DNA of 64,000 nt, from the NCBI RefSeq assembly GCF_013450295.1, contig NZ_SKBR01000003.1, positions 124,001 to 188,000 on the forward strand, given 5' to 3'. Made by a program: the position numbers and the translations under genes. The DNA is from Streptomyces sp. AJS327 (GTDB lineage Bacteria > Actinomycetota > Actinomycetes > Streptomycetales > Streptomycetaceae). The stretch's first letter is position 1. Every line of letters begins with the position of its first letter. The notes beneath the pieces are model-generated. The model worked only from the letters and a program-made list of their open reading frames with translations, was not told where the DNA came from and did not search any database. This document shows, one piece after another, positions 8,488-16,784 of this stretch.

Positions 8488-9204
8488 TCAGCCCACGGGC
8501 TGGGCCTCCTGGTGCAGCTGCGGATCGTCCCGCAGCTTCGCGAGCGCCCGGGACACCGCGCTCTTCACCGTGCCGACCGAGACCCCGAGTACCTCCGCGG
8601 TCTGCACCTCGCTCAGGTCCTCGTAGTACCGCAGGACGACCATCGCCCGCTGCCGCGCCGGGAGTTTGAGCACCGCGCGCCACATGGCGTCCCGCACCGC
8701 CTGCTGCTCAGCGGGGTCCGCCGCCGTCACCGGCCCGGGCTCCGGCAGCTCCTCGCAGACGTACTCGTCGACCTTGCGCTTCCGCCACTGCGAGGTCCGG
8801 GTGTTCACCAGCGCGCGGCGGACGTAGCCGTCCAGCGCCCGGTGGTCCTCTATCCGCTCCCACGCCAGGTAGGTCTTGGTCAACGCCGTCTGGAGCAGGT
8901 CCTCGGCGTCGGACGGGTTGGCCGTCAGCGAGCGGGCGGTGCGCAGCAGCACCGGACCCCGGGCCCGCACGTACGCGGTGAAGGTCATGCCCCCGGCGGT
9001 GGCCGTCGGCACTCCCGCCGCCCGGGACGACGCCCCGGCGCACTGCGGTTCGAGCGGGGCGTGGCCCCCCACCTCCTGCGGCACGGTGGCCGACACGACG
9101 GCCTTGGCGTACGTCCGTGGGGCCGTCGGCCCGGGGCGTACCCCCGGGGTCGCGAAGGCGGCAGCGGCGGTCCGGTTCTCCCGGAGAGTCCCAGGCGTGG
9201 TCAT
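8488..9204 (-). CDS. SigE-family ECF RNA polymerase sigma factor
   Basis: A 238-residue group IV sigma factor of the actinobacterial SigE subfamily. Region 2 runs through FTAYVRARGPVLLRTARSLTANPSDAEDLLQTALTKTYLAWERI (about 75-118) and region 4 through LPARQRAMVVLRYYEDLSEVQTAEVLGVSVGTVKSAVSRAL (about 180-220). An N-terminal extension of about 70 alanine/proline-rich residues precedes region 2. The ATG at 9204 has only a weak ribosome-binding site, so the true start may be internal. No anti-sigma gene is adjacent. A striking inverted repeat sits about 65 bp upstream and could be its regulatory site. Confidence 0.85.
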   Translation of the reverse strand: MTTPGTLRENRTAAAAFATPGVRPGPTAPRTYAKAVVSATVPQEVGGHAPLEPQCAGASSRAAGVPTATAGGMTFTAYVRARGPVLLRTARSLTANPSDAEDLLQTALTKTYLAWERIEDHRALDGYVRRALVNTRTSQWRKRKVDEYVCEELPEPGPVTAADPAEQQAVRDAMWRAVLKLPARQRAMVVLRYYEDLSEVQTAEVLGVSVGTVKSAVSRALAKLRDDPQLHQEAQPVG

Positions 9205-9267
9205 GGCTCAACGCTAGGAGAGGAGGCCGGGTGAGCGGATCGATCGGAGGTCCCGATGGACTGTCCG

Positions 9268-9307
9268 CCTCAGGGTGTAGGGGTGGTGCTGCCTACACCT
9301 CCTGAGG
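9268..9307. promoter_or_regulatory. bipartite inverted repeat upstream of the sigma-factor gene
   Basis: Left arm CCTCAGG-GTGTAGG (9268-9281), ten-base spacer, right arm CCTACACC-TCCTGAGG (9292-9307). The arms match perfectly except for two extra bases in the right arm. It lies 64-103 bp upstream of the sigma-factor ATG and 42 bp beyond the stop of the DUF1906 gene, with no T-run, so an operator is as likely as a terminator. A second, weaker inverted repeat (GATCAGG...CCTGATgATC) is at about 9329-9361. Confidence 0.55.
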
Positions 9308-9348
9308 GTGGAGACCGTACGGCGCCGGGATCAGGGTGGCTCAGGGAC

Positions 9349-10455
9349 TCACCTGATGATCGCGACCGGAGCGTCCACCTCGTTGCGGTCGATATGGAGC
9401 GTCCTGCCACCGTATGTACGCTTCACGTTCCCCTGGAACTGGTGAGCGCGGCGGTGCGGCCACCAGTGGGTACGACGCAGCGCGGGCGCCGCTTCCACCG
9501 AGGGGCGCACTCCCCAGCGCGCGAACCAGAGCGCCATCGGCAGATCCCGGCTCCCCTCCCGGCGGACCCGCTCCATGTGCGCGATACCGGACTCCGAACT
9601 GCTGTAGAAACCCGGCAGGTACCCCGCCCGCCGCACCGCGGCCGACCAGCCCCGGACGAAGCGGAGCGTGGTCTTCGCGCAGCGCGTCCTCCTACTGTCG
9701 TACGCCTCCATGTCCAGGTAGATCGCGCTGCGCGGCGCCATACCCAGCGCCTTCACCCGCCGCACCGCGTCCCGCCCCTCCCGCACCCCCCGGGTGCGGG
9801 GCGCCCGGCGGCCGATCGCCACGCGCCGCTTCGACTGCTCGGTGACGCAGGGCGCCTGCGATCCGACGTACAGCGGCAGCAGGCGCCAGCCCATCCGGTC
9901 CACCCCGCGCACCCAGTCCGGCGTCAGGTTCGGCTGCCGGGGACAGGCCCGCCCCCGGCCACCGATGTAGACGCCCACCGCGCGGAACGGGGACGCCCGC
10001 CGCCAGGCGCGCATCGTGTCGTACGGCGGGGTGTGGCAGGTGTCGAAGGCGGCGCCCCGGAACACCCGCGCCCCCAGCGCGCGCGGATCGCCGGTCAGCG
10101 AGTACGGCAGCGCACGCGGGGCCCCGGCCCGTCCCGCCCCGCCGTCGGACCGCCCGGCCACCGAGGCGGCGGAGGACGCCGAGACGGCGGGGGTCACGGC
10201 GGGACCGGCGGCATGGCCCGCCGAAGACCGGGCAGCGGCCGGACGGGCGGGATCCGCCAGGCTGACGGGGGCCGCCGGGTCCACCGGACGCTCCCGGGGA
10301 GCGCCCGCCGTGCTCAGGGGCGCCTCCCCGGAGCGGTGCTCCGGCGACGCGGAGCCGTCTCCACCCGGGATCGTGGTGGCGCCGGACGGGTCCATCGGGA
10401 GGAGCACGGTGACCGTCGCCAGAACACATCCGATAATCCGCCTTTTTTGGTGCAT
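9349..10455 (-). CDS. secreted DUF1906 glycoside-hydrolase-like (Rv2525c-like) protein
   Basis: A 368-residue exported protein. The N-terminus MHQKRRIIGCVLATVTVLLP followed by SGA-TT is a Sec signal peptide, then about 90 residues of low-complexity linker. The C-terminal domain (about 135-368) has the DUF1906 landmarks AFDTCHTPPYDTMRAW, VGVYIGGRG, IYLDMEAYD and GFYSSSESG, which form a TIM-barrel resembling glycoside hydrolases and probably acting on the envelope. I place the start at ATG 10455 because the signal peptide begins there; codons upstream in frame look non-coding. No clear Shine-Dalgarno is visible. Substrate is unknown. Confidence 0.82.
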   Translation of the reverse strand: MHQKRRIIGCVLATVTVLLPMDPSGATTIPGGDGSASPEHRSGEAPLSTAGAPRERPVDPAAPVSLADPARPAAARSSAGHAAGPAVTPAVSASSAASVAGRSDGGAGRAGAPRALPYSLTGDPRALGARVFRGAAFDTCHTPPYDTMRAWRRASPFRAVGVYIGGRGRACPRQPNLTPDWVRGVDRMGWRLLPLYVGSQAPCVTEQSKRRVAIGRRAPRTRGVREGRDAVRRVKALGMAPRSAIYLDMEAYDSRRTRCAKTTLRFVRGWSAAVRRAGYLPGFYSSSESGIAHMERVRREGSRDLPMALWFARWGVRPSVEAAPALRRTHWWPHRRAHQFQGNVKRTYGGRTLHIDRNEVDAPVAIIR

Positions 10456-10838
10456 GGGGCGAGTGAAGCCGCGGACCCTGACTCCCACCGTCCACCACGC
10501 CGCACCGACCCGAGGAATCAGCCATCCGCCCCAGCCCCGCCACCCAGCTCCCGCCAGCCGGAGCCCGGTCCACCGCTCCCACCCCGAGCGAGCTGCCTCC
10601 GGTGCACCCCCGATTGGGCCGACTCCGGCCGACCCGGCCCCACCGGATCGGCCCCGCCGCCGTACGGGCGCGCCGCCGGGTGTGGCGGCCCAGCCCCGGA
10701 ACCGTGGCCACGAACCAGGGCCACGAACCAGGGCCACCGGTGGGAGCGTCAGCCCGTGAGCCGTCCGCGACCGGCCGTGGGTGGTGGCCGTGAGCACGGG
10801 GCCGTGAGCACGGGGCCCTGGACCGGCAGCACACAAGA

Positions 10839-10876
10839 CCGTGTGCCCGAACCGCCCTGGCGGTACGAGCACACGG
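10839..10876. other. nested inverted repeat (structured RNA or attenuator candidate)
   Basis: Outer stem CCGTGTGC (10839-10846) pairs with GCACACGG (10869-10876); a symmetric four-base internal loop (ccga/acga) encloses an inner stem ACCGCC/GGCGGT (10851-10864). A second short repeat, GAGCA-ccc-TGCTC, is 20 bases further right (about 10895-10907). The group lies about 380 bp upstream of the DUF1906 start, on its likely transcript if the promoter is near 11250. It could be a terminator, attenuator or small RNA. Confidence 0.45.
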
Positions 10877-11152
10877 CCCTAACCCATCCCCATGAGCACC
10901 CTGCTCCACTGAGTTACCCCAGACACACCACTCCCTCTGCGAACCAGACTTCCTCGCGCGAGCGCGAGACTCGGAGGCCACCTCCGGTGCGGGTGCGCAA
11001 CTCCTCGGATACGCGGCCTGAGTTCCCCCCGGTGTTGTCGACAGGCACCGCGTGTGTTCCACCATCGCCCGTGACCGAACGGCCAGTTCGGCGCTGCCCC
11101 ACCCCGGGTGCCCGTGTTCACGGCCGGAGCGGCCGCGAACACCCGCCCCTCA

Positions 11153-11218
11153 TCACGGAGATCGCCCGCGACAACATCCGCGGCGACTCACCCGGTCATT
11201 CCGATGACGTACCGTCAT
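11153..11218 (-). CDS. possible 21-residue Arg/Cys-rich leader peptide
   Basis: A short ORF beginning MTVRHRNDR and ending in SRRGCCRGRSP. ATG 11218 is preceded by a near-perfect Shine-Dalgarno (GGAGGAACGT, six bases spacing), better than that of most real genes here. Tandem cysteines within an arginine-rich tail resemble leader peptides that sense cysteine supply. The next same-strand gene is the DUF1906 protein about 700 bp on, with the nested hairpins between them. No downstream sulfur gene supports the cysteine idea, so chance is a live alternative. Confidence 0.35.
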   Translation of the reverse strand: MTVRHRNDRVSRRGCCRGRSP

Positions 11219-11453
11219 ACGTTCCTCCGTGACGCTCGACTCAGCGTTCCCAACGGACAGTTGACGATCCGTGACCACTTTCGCGGCTCCGTCTCGCGAA
11301 TCCAGAATTGCCCATGAGCCGGCGGTCGAACCACCCCTTCTGTCCTGGTTCGCTCGCACGAAGGATGGCGCGGGAATAAACCTTGGGGACTCCGGAGATT
11401 CCCGCCTCGGGCGGACGAGGCACCCCTGGACGCCCCGCTCTCCGCCCACACGC

Positions 11454-11487
11454 GTGGAGCGCCGTCCCGTAGGGAACGGCGCTCCAC
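11454..11487 (-). terminator. strong stem-loop downstream of the DUF3048 gene
   Basis: GTGGAGCGCCGT-CCC pairs with GGG-(A)-ACGGCGCTCCAC around a GTA loop: a 15-bp stem with one bulged A. It lies 177 bp past the DUF3048 stop, has no T-run, and would work in either direction. Confidence 0.6.
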
Positions 11488-11663
11488 TTCCACTCCACGC
11501 CGGGGCGCGGACCCCGGCTCCACGCCCCGGACCACCCCGGGAAGGACCCGGTCCCGTGCCCGTCCCGGGGCCCAACACCCGCTGACGTTTACCTACTTGG
11601 AGGCCGTCCGGGGGCCGCGTACGGGGCCGGGGCCACGGGCCGGGCCGGGGCCATCCGGCTGGC

Positions 11664-12671
11664 TCAGCGCTCCTCGTACACCACCCAGACCTGGCCCGGG
11701 TCGAACGGCATCCGCGTGCCGTCCGGGCGCGTGAAGGTGGTGTCCGCCGTCTCGTCGGTGCGCTCCCAGGTCGTCTCGAACGCCTCGCCGTCCCGCAGCA
11801 CCGTCGCCTCGCCCTTGCCGACCGTCTCGATGTAGGGCGTGGTGTTGGTCGGGTCCTGGAAGTCCGAGGGCGGCATGTCCACCTTCTGGATCACGACGGT
11901 CTTTCCGCCCAGCCGCTCACCGTCGGTGCTCGTGGCGGGCTTTCCGTCAAAGGAGGCGAGCCAGCGCTTCTCCTTTTCCGACCAGCTGAATCCGGTCTCC
12001 GCCGACGGGTATTTCACACTCCGTTCCTTCGTTGGTTCTCCGCCGCCCGGCTTGTCACCGAAACGGAATCCGATATCGGAGCTGAGACTCGCGTCGGGGG
12101 CGGCGTCGAGCACCTTGTCGGGATTCAGGAAGAGATTGTGCGGCGGCTCCCGTCCCTCATCCCGGTAATAGCCGCTGGGAAAGGTGTCGTTGGACAGGGC
12201 GTACAGCGGCGACTTCTGGATGAGGTCCTCGACTCCGGCCTGCGCTCCGGAGTACGCCAGCGCCGGACGGTCGAAGGTGCGCAGCTGCTCGACGTTGTAC
12301 TCCCGGGCGCTGCGGACCGGCCCGACCGTCTCGGGCACCTGCGAGGAGTACACGCCGATCAGGCGGCTCATCCCGCCCTCGACCTTCTCCACGAACACGA
12401 TGTCCGCGTCCTCGACGGCCGTGTGCGGCCGCGCCTTGGACGCGTTGTCGATCTTCACCGCCAGCACCGGCGCGGGGTCGGCGGGGAGGCCGGTGAAGGG
12501 CGAGGTCGACTCCTTCACACGGGAGTCCTCGGAGGCGTGGGACTGCGCCGCCGTTCCCGCCACCAGCACCCCGATGACGGAGAACGCCGCGAGAAGACGC
12601 CTGGTTCGCCGGGTATTCCGGGATACGGCCCCTTTGGTACCGGAGGATGGTGGAGCGGTTCTGCTTCGCAT
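11664..12671 (-). CDS. secreted DUF3048 (YerB-like) protein
   Basis: A 335-residue exported protein with a twin-arginine-rich n-region and hydrophobic core LLAAFSVIGVLVAGTAAQSHA at about 26-46. The DUF3048 domain follows: SPFTGLPADPAPVLAVKIDNASKARPHTAVEDADIVFVEKVEGGMSRL, then RSAREYNVEQL and the C-terminal half ending DPGQVWVVYEER. The lipobox cysteine of Gram-positive homologues is absent, so it is probably fully secreted. The start ATG 12671 has GAAAGG 8 bases upstream. It has its own strong terminator and no operon partner. The family function is not established. Confidence 0.85.
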   Translation of the reverse strand: MRSRTAPPSSGTKGAVSRNTRRTRRLLAAFSVIGVLVAGTAAQSHASEDSRVKESTSPFTGLPADPAPVLAVKIDNASKARPHTAVEDADIVFVEKVEGGMSRLIGVYSSQVPETVGPVRSAREYNVEQLRTFDRPALAYSGAQAGVEDLIQKSPLYALSNDTFPSGYYRDEGREPPHNLFLNPDKVLDAAPDASLSSDIGFRFGDKPGGGEPTKERSVKYPSAETGFSWSEKEKRWLASFDGKPATSTDGERLGGKTVVIQKVDMPPSDFQDPTNTTPYIETVGKGEATVLRDGEAFETTWERTDETADTTFTRPDGTRMPFDPGQVWVVYEER

Positions 12672-12938
12672 AACGCTGCCTTTCGCCGTGGGGGGTCAGC
12701 TGCGGAGCAAGCTCATCCCCACCTTGGCCGCCCGTCAATCCCGCGTGCGCGTCCGCTCTCGCGTCACACGGAACGCCTGCCGCGTCCTTCGCGAAGCATC
12801 CCGGAAAACGGCACAGGATCCCCACGCACCCCCTACCCCATACCGCGCCACACCCCCGGACGGCGACACCGCCCGCGTCCCCGCACAACGCGGAGCTCCG
12901 GCCGCGCCGGAACCCACGCGCCTGGCCCCTCCCCGGAG

Positions 12939-13724
12939 TTACTCCCCGGAAGACCGGGCGTCGCGGTCGTCACCGAGGCGGGCGATGCCGTCGAGGATCC
13001 GCTCCAGCCCGAAGTCGAAGGCGTGGTCCGGGTCGTACATCCCCTGATGGCGCTCTCCCGCCGCGCTTCCGATCCGTGCGGCGAGGGGGAACCGGGCGGG
13101 ATCGAAGACCTTCGCCAGGAGGGGTTCGTTGGCGGCCCACCACTGCTGGTCGGACATCACGCTGTCGCGGGCGGCGGCCTTGGCGTCGAGGGCCGCGCGG
13201 GCGGTGGAGTGCACGAAGCCGAGGAGAAGGGTGAGGGCCTCGTCCGTCTCCACGTCACCGAGGCCCGAGCCCTCGAACGCGGCCAGCTCGTGCTCGTACT
13301 TGGCCATGAGACCGGGACCCAGCGGTGGGCGCGCCGTGGACATCGTCACCACCCAGGGGTGGCTGCGGTAGAGGTCGCGGTTCTCCCGCGCGACGGCCTC
13401 CACCGCGCCGCGCCACGAGGCGGCCGGCCGGTCACCGCGCGGCATCCGCAGGTACACGGCGTCCAGCATGAGGTCGAGCAGTTCCACCTTGCCCGGGACG
13501 TAGGTGTAGAGGGTCATCGGCGTGACCCCCAGCTGACGGGCGATGCCGCGCATGGTCAGCGCTTCCAGGCCGTCGGAGTCGGCGAGTTCGACGGCGACCT
13601 GGACGACGGCGTCGACCGACAGCCCCTGCCGGGGCCCGCGGCGAGGCTGCCCGGCCCCGGGCTCCCGCCACAGCAGTTCCAGGATGCGCGCCGGGTCGCT
13701 CGTGCCTCCGTGTTCCTTACCCAT
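12939..13724 (-). CDS. TetR/AcrR-family regulator (TetR_C_1 type)
   Basis: A 261-residue repressor. The helix-turn-helix LTMRGIARQLGVTPMTLYTYVPGKVELLDLMLDAVY is at about 55-90, preceded by a roughly 30-residue extension. The ligand domain resembles TetR_C_1 (WRGAVEAVARENRDLYRSHPWVV). The start MGKEHGG at 13724 is supported by GGGGAGAA 7 bases upstream. It stands alone between the tRNA-Ser terminator and the DUF3048 gene, with no adjacent efflux pump, so the target is not evident. Confidence 0.88.
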   Translation of the reverse strand: MGKEHGGTSDPARILELLWREPGAGQPRRGPRQGLSVDAVVQVAVELADSDGLEALTMRGIARQLGVTPMTLYTYVPGKVELLDLMLDAVYLRMPRGDRPAASWRGAVEAVARENRDLYRSHPWVVTMSTARPPLGPGLMAKYEHELAAFEGSGLGDVETDEALTLLLGFVHSTARAALDAKAAARDSVMSDQQWWAANEPLLAKVFDPARFPLAARIGSAAGERHQGMYDPDHAFDFGLERILDGIARLGDDRDARSSGE

Positions 13725-13791
13725 CGCGCCATTCTCCCCGCCGGGGCCCGCACCCGGGCGGGTCGGCCTGAGACACCCCGACACACGGAAA

Positions 13792-13814
13792 GCCGCCCCT
13801 CGTTGAGGGGCGGC
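13792..13814 (-). terminator. intrinsic terminator after tRNA-Ser
   Basis: On the minus strand GCCGCCCCTC-AAC-GAGGGGCGGC is followed by TTT. The 10-bp perfect stem starts 26 bases past the tRNA 3' end. Confidence 0.85.
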
Positions 13815-13840
13815 CTCTCATCGCGTGTTCGCTACCGCTG

Positions 13841-13927
13841 CGGAGGCGGTGGGATTTGAACCCACGGTGACATCGCTGCCACGACGGTTTTCAAGACCGT
13901 TCCCTTCGGCCGCTCGGGCACGCCTCC
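13841..13927 (-). tRNA. tRNA-Ser(UGA)
   Basis: An 87-nt class II tRNA. The acceptor stem GGAGGCG/CGCCTCC with G discriminator, the anticodon loop CTTGAAA (anticodon TGA), a long variable arm and the T-arm GGGTTCAAATCCC are all visible on the reverse strand. CCA is not encoded. Its 3' end points to the left, toward the accessory-looking genes at 1-13.7 kb. Confidence 0.97.
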
Positions 13928-14015
13928 CCGCGTCGCCACCAGCGGCGACGCGGGGACAGCCTAGCGCGTGCGGAGGGGGTGGCCGCACGCCGTATCCGGT
14001 GGCCGGACGGTGCGG

Positions 14016-15560
14016 TCAGCGGTCGCCGCGCTGGGCGCCGAGGGTGACCTCGGTGGTGGCCTCCTTGCCGTCCCGCTTGTAGGTGATGGTCACCTTCTCC
14101 TTGGGCTGATGCGTCCAGATGGTGCCGATAAGGGTGGGTCCGCTGTCGATCACCGTGTCGTCGAGCTTGGTGATCACGTCGCCGGAGCGGAGACCGCCGC
14201 GGTCGGCGGGGCTGCCCTTCGGGATCGCCGGGCCGCCGTCCTGGCCGCCCTCCGCGATGGTGGCGCCGCCACCGGTCTCGCCCATGTCGACGGTGGCGCC
14301 GATGACCGCGTAGACCGGGACACCGTCCTTGATCAGCTGGGCCGCGACCCGCTGAGCCTGGTTGACGGGGATGGCGAAGCCGAGGCCGACGCTGCCCGCC
14401 CGCGACTGGCCGCCGCCACCGCCGGACTCGATGGCCGAGTTGACGCCGATCACCGCGCCCTGCGCGTTCAGCAGGGGGCCGCCGGAGTTGCCGGGGTTGA
14501 TGGAGGCGTCCGTCTGGAGCGCGCTCATGTACGAGGCCTTGCTGCCCGCGCCGTCGCTGGAGGCGACGGGCCGGTTCTTGGCGCTGACGATGCCGGTGGT
14601 GACGGTGCCGGAGAGGCCGAAGGGCGCGCCGATGGCGATGGTGGCGTCACCGACCTGCACGTCCCCCGACTTGCCGAGCGGCAGCGGGGTGAGCTTCCGG
14701 TCGTCCGCGTTCCGGAGCTTGATGACGGCGATGTCATAGCCCTGGGCCTTGCCGACCACCTCGGCCCGGTACTTCTTGCCGTCCGAGAAGGTGGCGGTCA
14801 GCTCGCCGCCGTCCGCCGCGTTGGCCACCACGTGGTTGTTGGTGACGATGTGGCCCTCCTTGTCGTAGACCCAGCCGGTGCCCTGCCCCTCCTCGCCGCC
14901 GCCCGCCGACTGGAGGGTGACCACGCTCGGCAGTGCCTTGGCCGCTATTCCGGCGACGGAGTTCGGCGAGCGGTTCAGGATCTCCGGGTCTCCGTCGGCC
15001 GAGATGGTGGTGCTGTTGCCGTCGCTCCCGCTGTCGGCAGCCCAGAAGCCGACGCCGCCGCCGACCAGTCCGGCGAAGAGCGCACCGGCCACGATGGCGG
15101 CGGTGAGCCCGGAACGGCGCCGTCCACCGGGGGGCGGGGCGGGCGGCGCGCCCCAGGGGTACTGCGGTCCTCCGGCACCGCCGCCAGGGGCACCGGGGGC
15201 GCCCGTCCCGCCGTCCGCGCCGAAGTACTGGCCGCCCGCGCCCGCCGCCGGACCGCCCGCGCCCGCCGCCGGGCCACCGGGGGGCGCGTGGTGGTCGGCC
15301 GCGACCGGTTCGCGGCGGGTGGGCGCCTCGCCCGCGCTCGCCGCCGGGGTGGTGTCGGTGGGCGCGGGGCCGCCGGGGGCGGCCTCCGGTGCGGGGTCGG
15401 GGGTGTCTGGCCGTGGCCGGGTGTCCCCGGCGTCGGCGCCCTCCGGCGCGCGCAGCGGAAAGTCCCCCTCGCCGGCCGGACGGGAGCTTTCCGGCTCCGG
15501 TGACGTGGGGGTCGGCCGCGCCGCAGGCGTGCCGGCGGCGCCCTCGTTCTCGGTGCTCAC
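14016..15560 (-). CDS. membrane-anchored HtrA/DegP-like serine protease with PDZ domain
   Basis: A 514-residue trypsin-like protease for envelope protein quality control. A Pro/Gly/Ala-rich cytoplasmic segment (about 1-145) leads to one membrane helix (about 149-171), then the protease domain with catalytic H243 (NNHVV), D276 (YDIAVIKL) and S359 (GNSGGPLL). A C-terminal PDZ domain holds GSPADRGGLRSGDVITKLDD. The start is GTG 15560 behind GGAGGAGAGC; the long upstream extension in frame has no better site. It is adjacent to tRNA-Ser and, from memory, corresponds to the S. coelicolor gene beside that tRNA. Extracytoplasmic location is inferred from topology. Confidence 0.93.
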   Translation of the reverse strand: MSTENEGAAGTPAARPTPTSPEPESSRPAGEGDFPLRAPEGADAGDTRPRPDTPDPAPEAAPGGPAPTDTTPAASAGEAPTRREPVAADHHAPPGGPAAGAGGPAAGAGGQYFGADGGTGAPGAPGGGAGGPQYPWGAPPAPPPGGRRRSGLTAAIVAGALFAGLVGGGVGFWAADSGSDGNSTTISADGDPEILNRSPNSVAGIAAKALPSVVTLQSAGGGEEGQGTGWVYDKEGHIVTNNHVVANAADGGELTATFSDGKKYRAEVVGKAQGYDIAVIKLRNADDRKLTPLPLGKSGDVQVGDATIAIGAPFGLSGTVTTGIVSAKNRPVASSDGAGSKASYMSALQTDASINPGNSGGPLLNAQGAVIGVNSAIESGGGGGQSRAGSVGLGFAIPVNQAQRVAAQLIKDGVPVYAVIGATVDMGETGGGATIAEGGQDGGPAIPKGSPADRGGLRSGDVITKLDDTVIDSGPTLIGTIWTHQPKEKVTITYKRDGKEATTEVTLGAQRGDR

Positions 15561-15977
15561 GCTCTCTCCTCCGCTACAGGACGTCCCACGGACGGCTTCG
15601 GTGCCCGGCTCTCCGTACGGACCGGACCTCGGTTCGGCTCCTGCTCGTTCGCTCTCCCACCGGCCGGTCCTGGCGCCCCGTCCCGACTGGGTCCGTTCGG
15701 GTCCGCTCAGGTCTGCCCGGTGCCGCCCAGGTTGCCGACGGCTCATCGACTTCCGTGGACCACTTCGTCCATGAGCATTGCTCATGAGGCGTCAGACGGA
15801 CGTAAGGCGGCATACCGTCCCGGGCGGCCGGACCTTATCCCCGGCCGACGCCACGGGGGCGGATACCGCGGCGGGGCCGGTCTCCCCGCCGAGTCAAGCC
15901 TGCCGTCAGTTCTCCCGGGCACGCACCCGGGACACCCGCCACCGCGTCCATCCGGACCTCGGTGGCACGATAACCCG

Positions 15978-16784
15978 GTGAGCTTCCCGATCAGCCCGGG
16001 GCCGGGAGCCGCCGGGGCCCGGCCCATCACCGTCATCGCACACCGCGGCGCCTCGGAGGACGTCCCCGAGCACACCCTCGCCGCCTACCGCAGAGCGATC
16101 GAGGACGGGGCGGACGGCCTGGAGTGCGACGTACGCCTGACCTCGGACGGGCACCTGGTCTGCGTGCACGACCGCCGGATCAACCGGACGTCCAACGGGC
16201 GTGGCGCGGTCTCCGCGCTGGAGCTGGCCGACCTCGCGGCCCTGGACTTCGGCTCCTGGAAGGAGTACCCGGACCCGTACGAGTCGCCGGAGCACGAGGA
16301 GCGGGAGCGGACCTCGGTCCTCACTCTGGACCGGTTGCTCCGACTGGTGGCGGACGCGCCCCGTCCGGTCGAGCTGGCGATCGAGACGAAGCACCCGACC
16401 CGCTGGGCGGGACAGGTGGAGGCCCGGCTGCTGGAGCTGCTGGACCGCTACCGGCTGACCACCCCGGTCCGCGTCATGAGCTTCTCCGCGCGCTCGCTCC
16501 ACCGGGTGCGGGCCGGCGCCCCGGACCTGCCGACGGTGCTGCTGACGCACTGGCTGCTGCCCCGCCACCGGGAGGGCCGACTGCCACCCGGCGTGCGGAT
16601 CGCCGGACCCAGCATCCGCGCCCTGCGCGCCCATCCGGAGTACGTGGCGAGAGCCCACGAGGCCGGGTACGCGGTGCACGTCTGGACCGTGAACGAACCG
16701 GAGGACGTGCGGTTCTGCGCGGAGTTGGGCGTGGACGCGGTGATCACCAACCGGCCCCGGCAGGTGCTCGCGCAGCTCCGCTGA
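15978..16784 (+). CDS. glycerophosphodiester phosphodiesterase (GDPD) family protein
   Basis: A 268-residue TIM-barrel phosphodiesterase that cleaves glycerophosphodiesters to glycerol-3-phosphate and an alcohol. HRGASEDVPEHTLAAY (about 23-38) is the HRG...PENT motif, with Asn replaced by His. GLECDVRLTSDGHLVCVHD supplies the metal-binding acids and catalytic His; IETKHP and HVWTVNEPEDVRF are later strands. No signal peptide, so it is cytoplasmic. The start GTG 15978 has no good ribosome-binding site and could be leaderless. It is divergent from the HtrA gene across about 420 bp. Confidence 0.88.
   Translation: MSFPISPGPGAAGARPITVIAHRGASEDVPEHTLAAYRRAIEDGADGLECDVRLTSDGHLVCVHDRRINRTSNGRGAVSALELADLAALDFGSWKEYPDPYESPEHEERERTSVLTLDRLLRLVADAPRPVELAIETKHPTRWAGQVEARLLELLDRYRLTTPVRVMSFSARSLHRVRAGAPDLPTVLLTHWLLPRHREGRLPPGVRIAGPSIRALRAHPEYVARAHEAGYAVHVWTVNEPEDVRFCAELGVDAVITNRPRQVLAQLR

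Larger units (their letters stand above)
10456..11663. other. 1.2-kb gap between two secreted-protein genes
   Basis: No long gene. It holds nested inverted repeats at 10839-10905, a tandem 14-bp repeat (gtgagcacggggcc, twice, about 10789-10816), a possible 21-codon leader ORF at 11153-11218 and a strong stem-loop at 11454-11487, described separately. The remainder is unassigned. Confidence 0.5.

Noticed and set aside
10868..10912. Degenerate tRNA-like sequence (CTCAGTGGAGCA followed by a CAT-containing loop)
   Set aside because: The putative anticodon stem does not pair and no T-arm GTTCRANYC is present.
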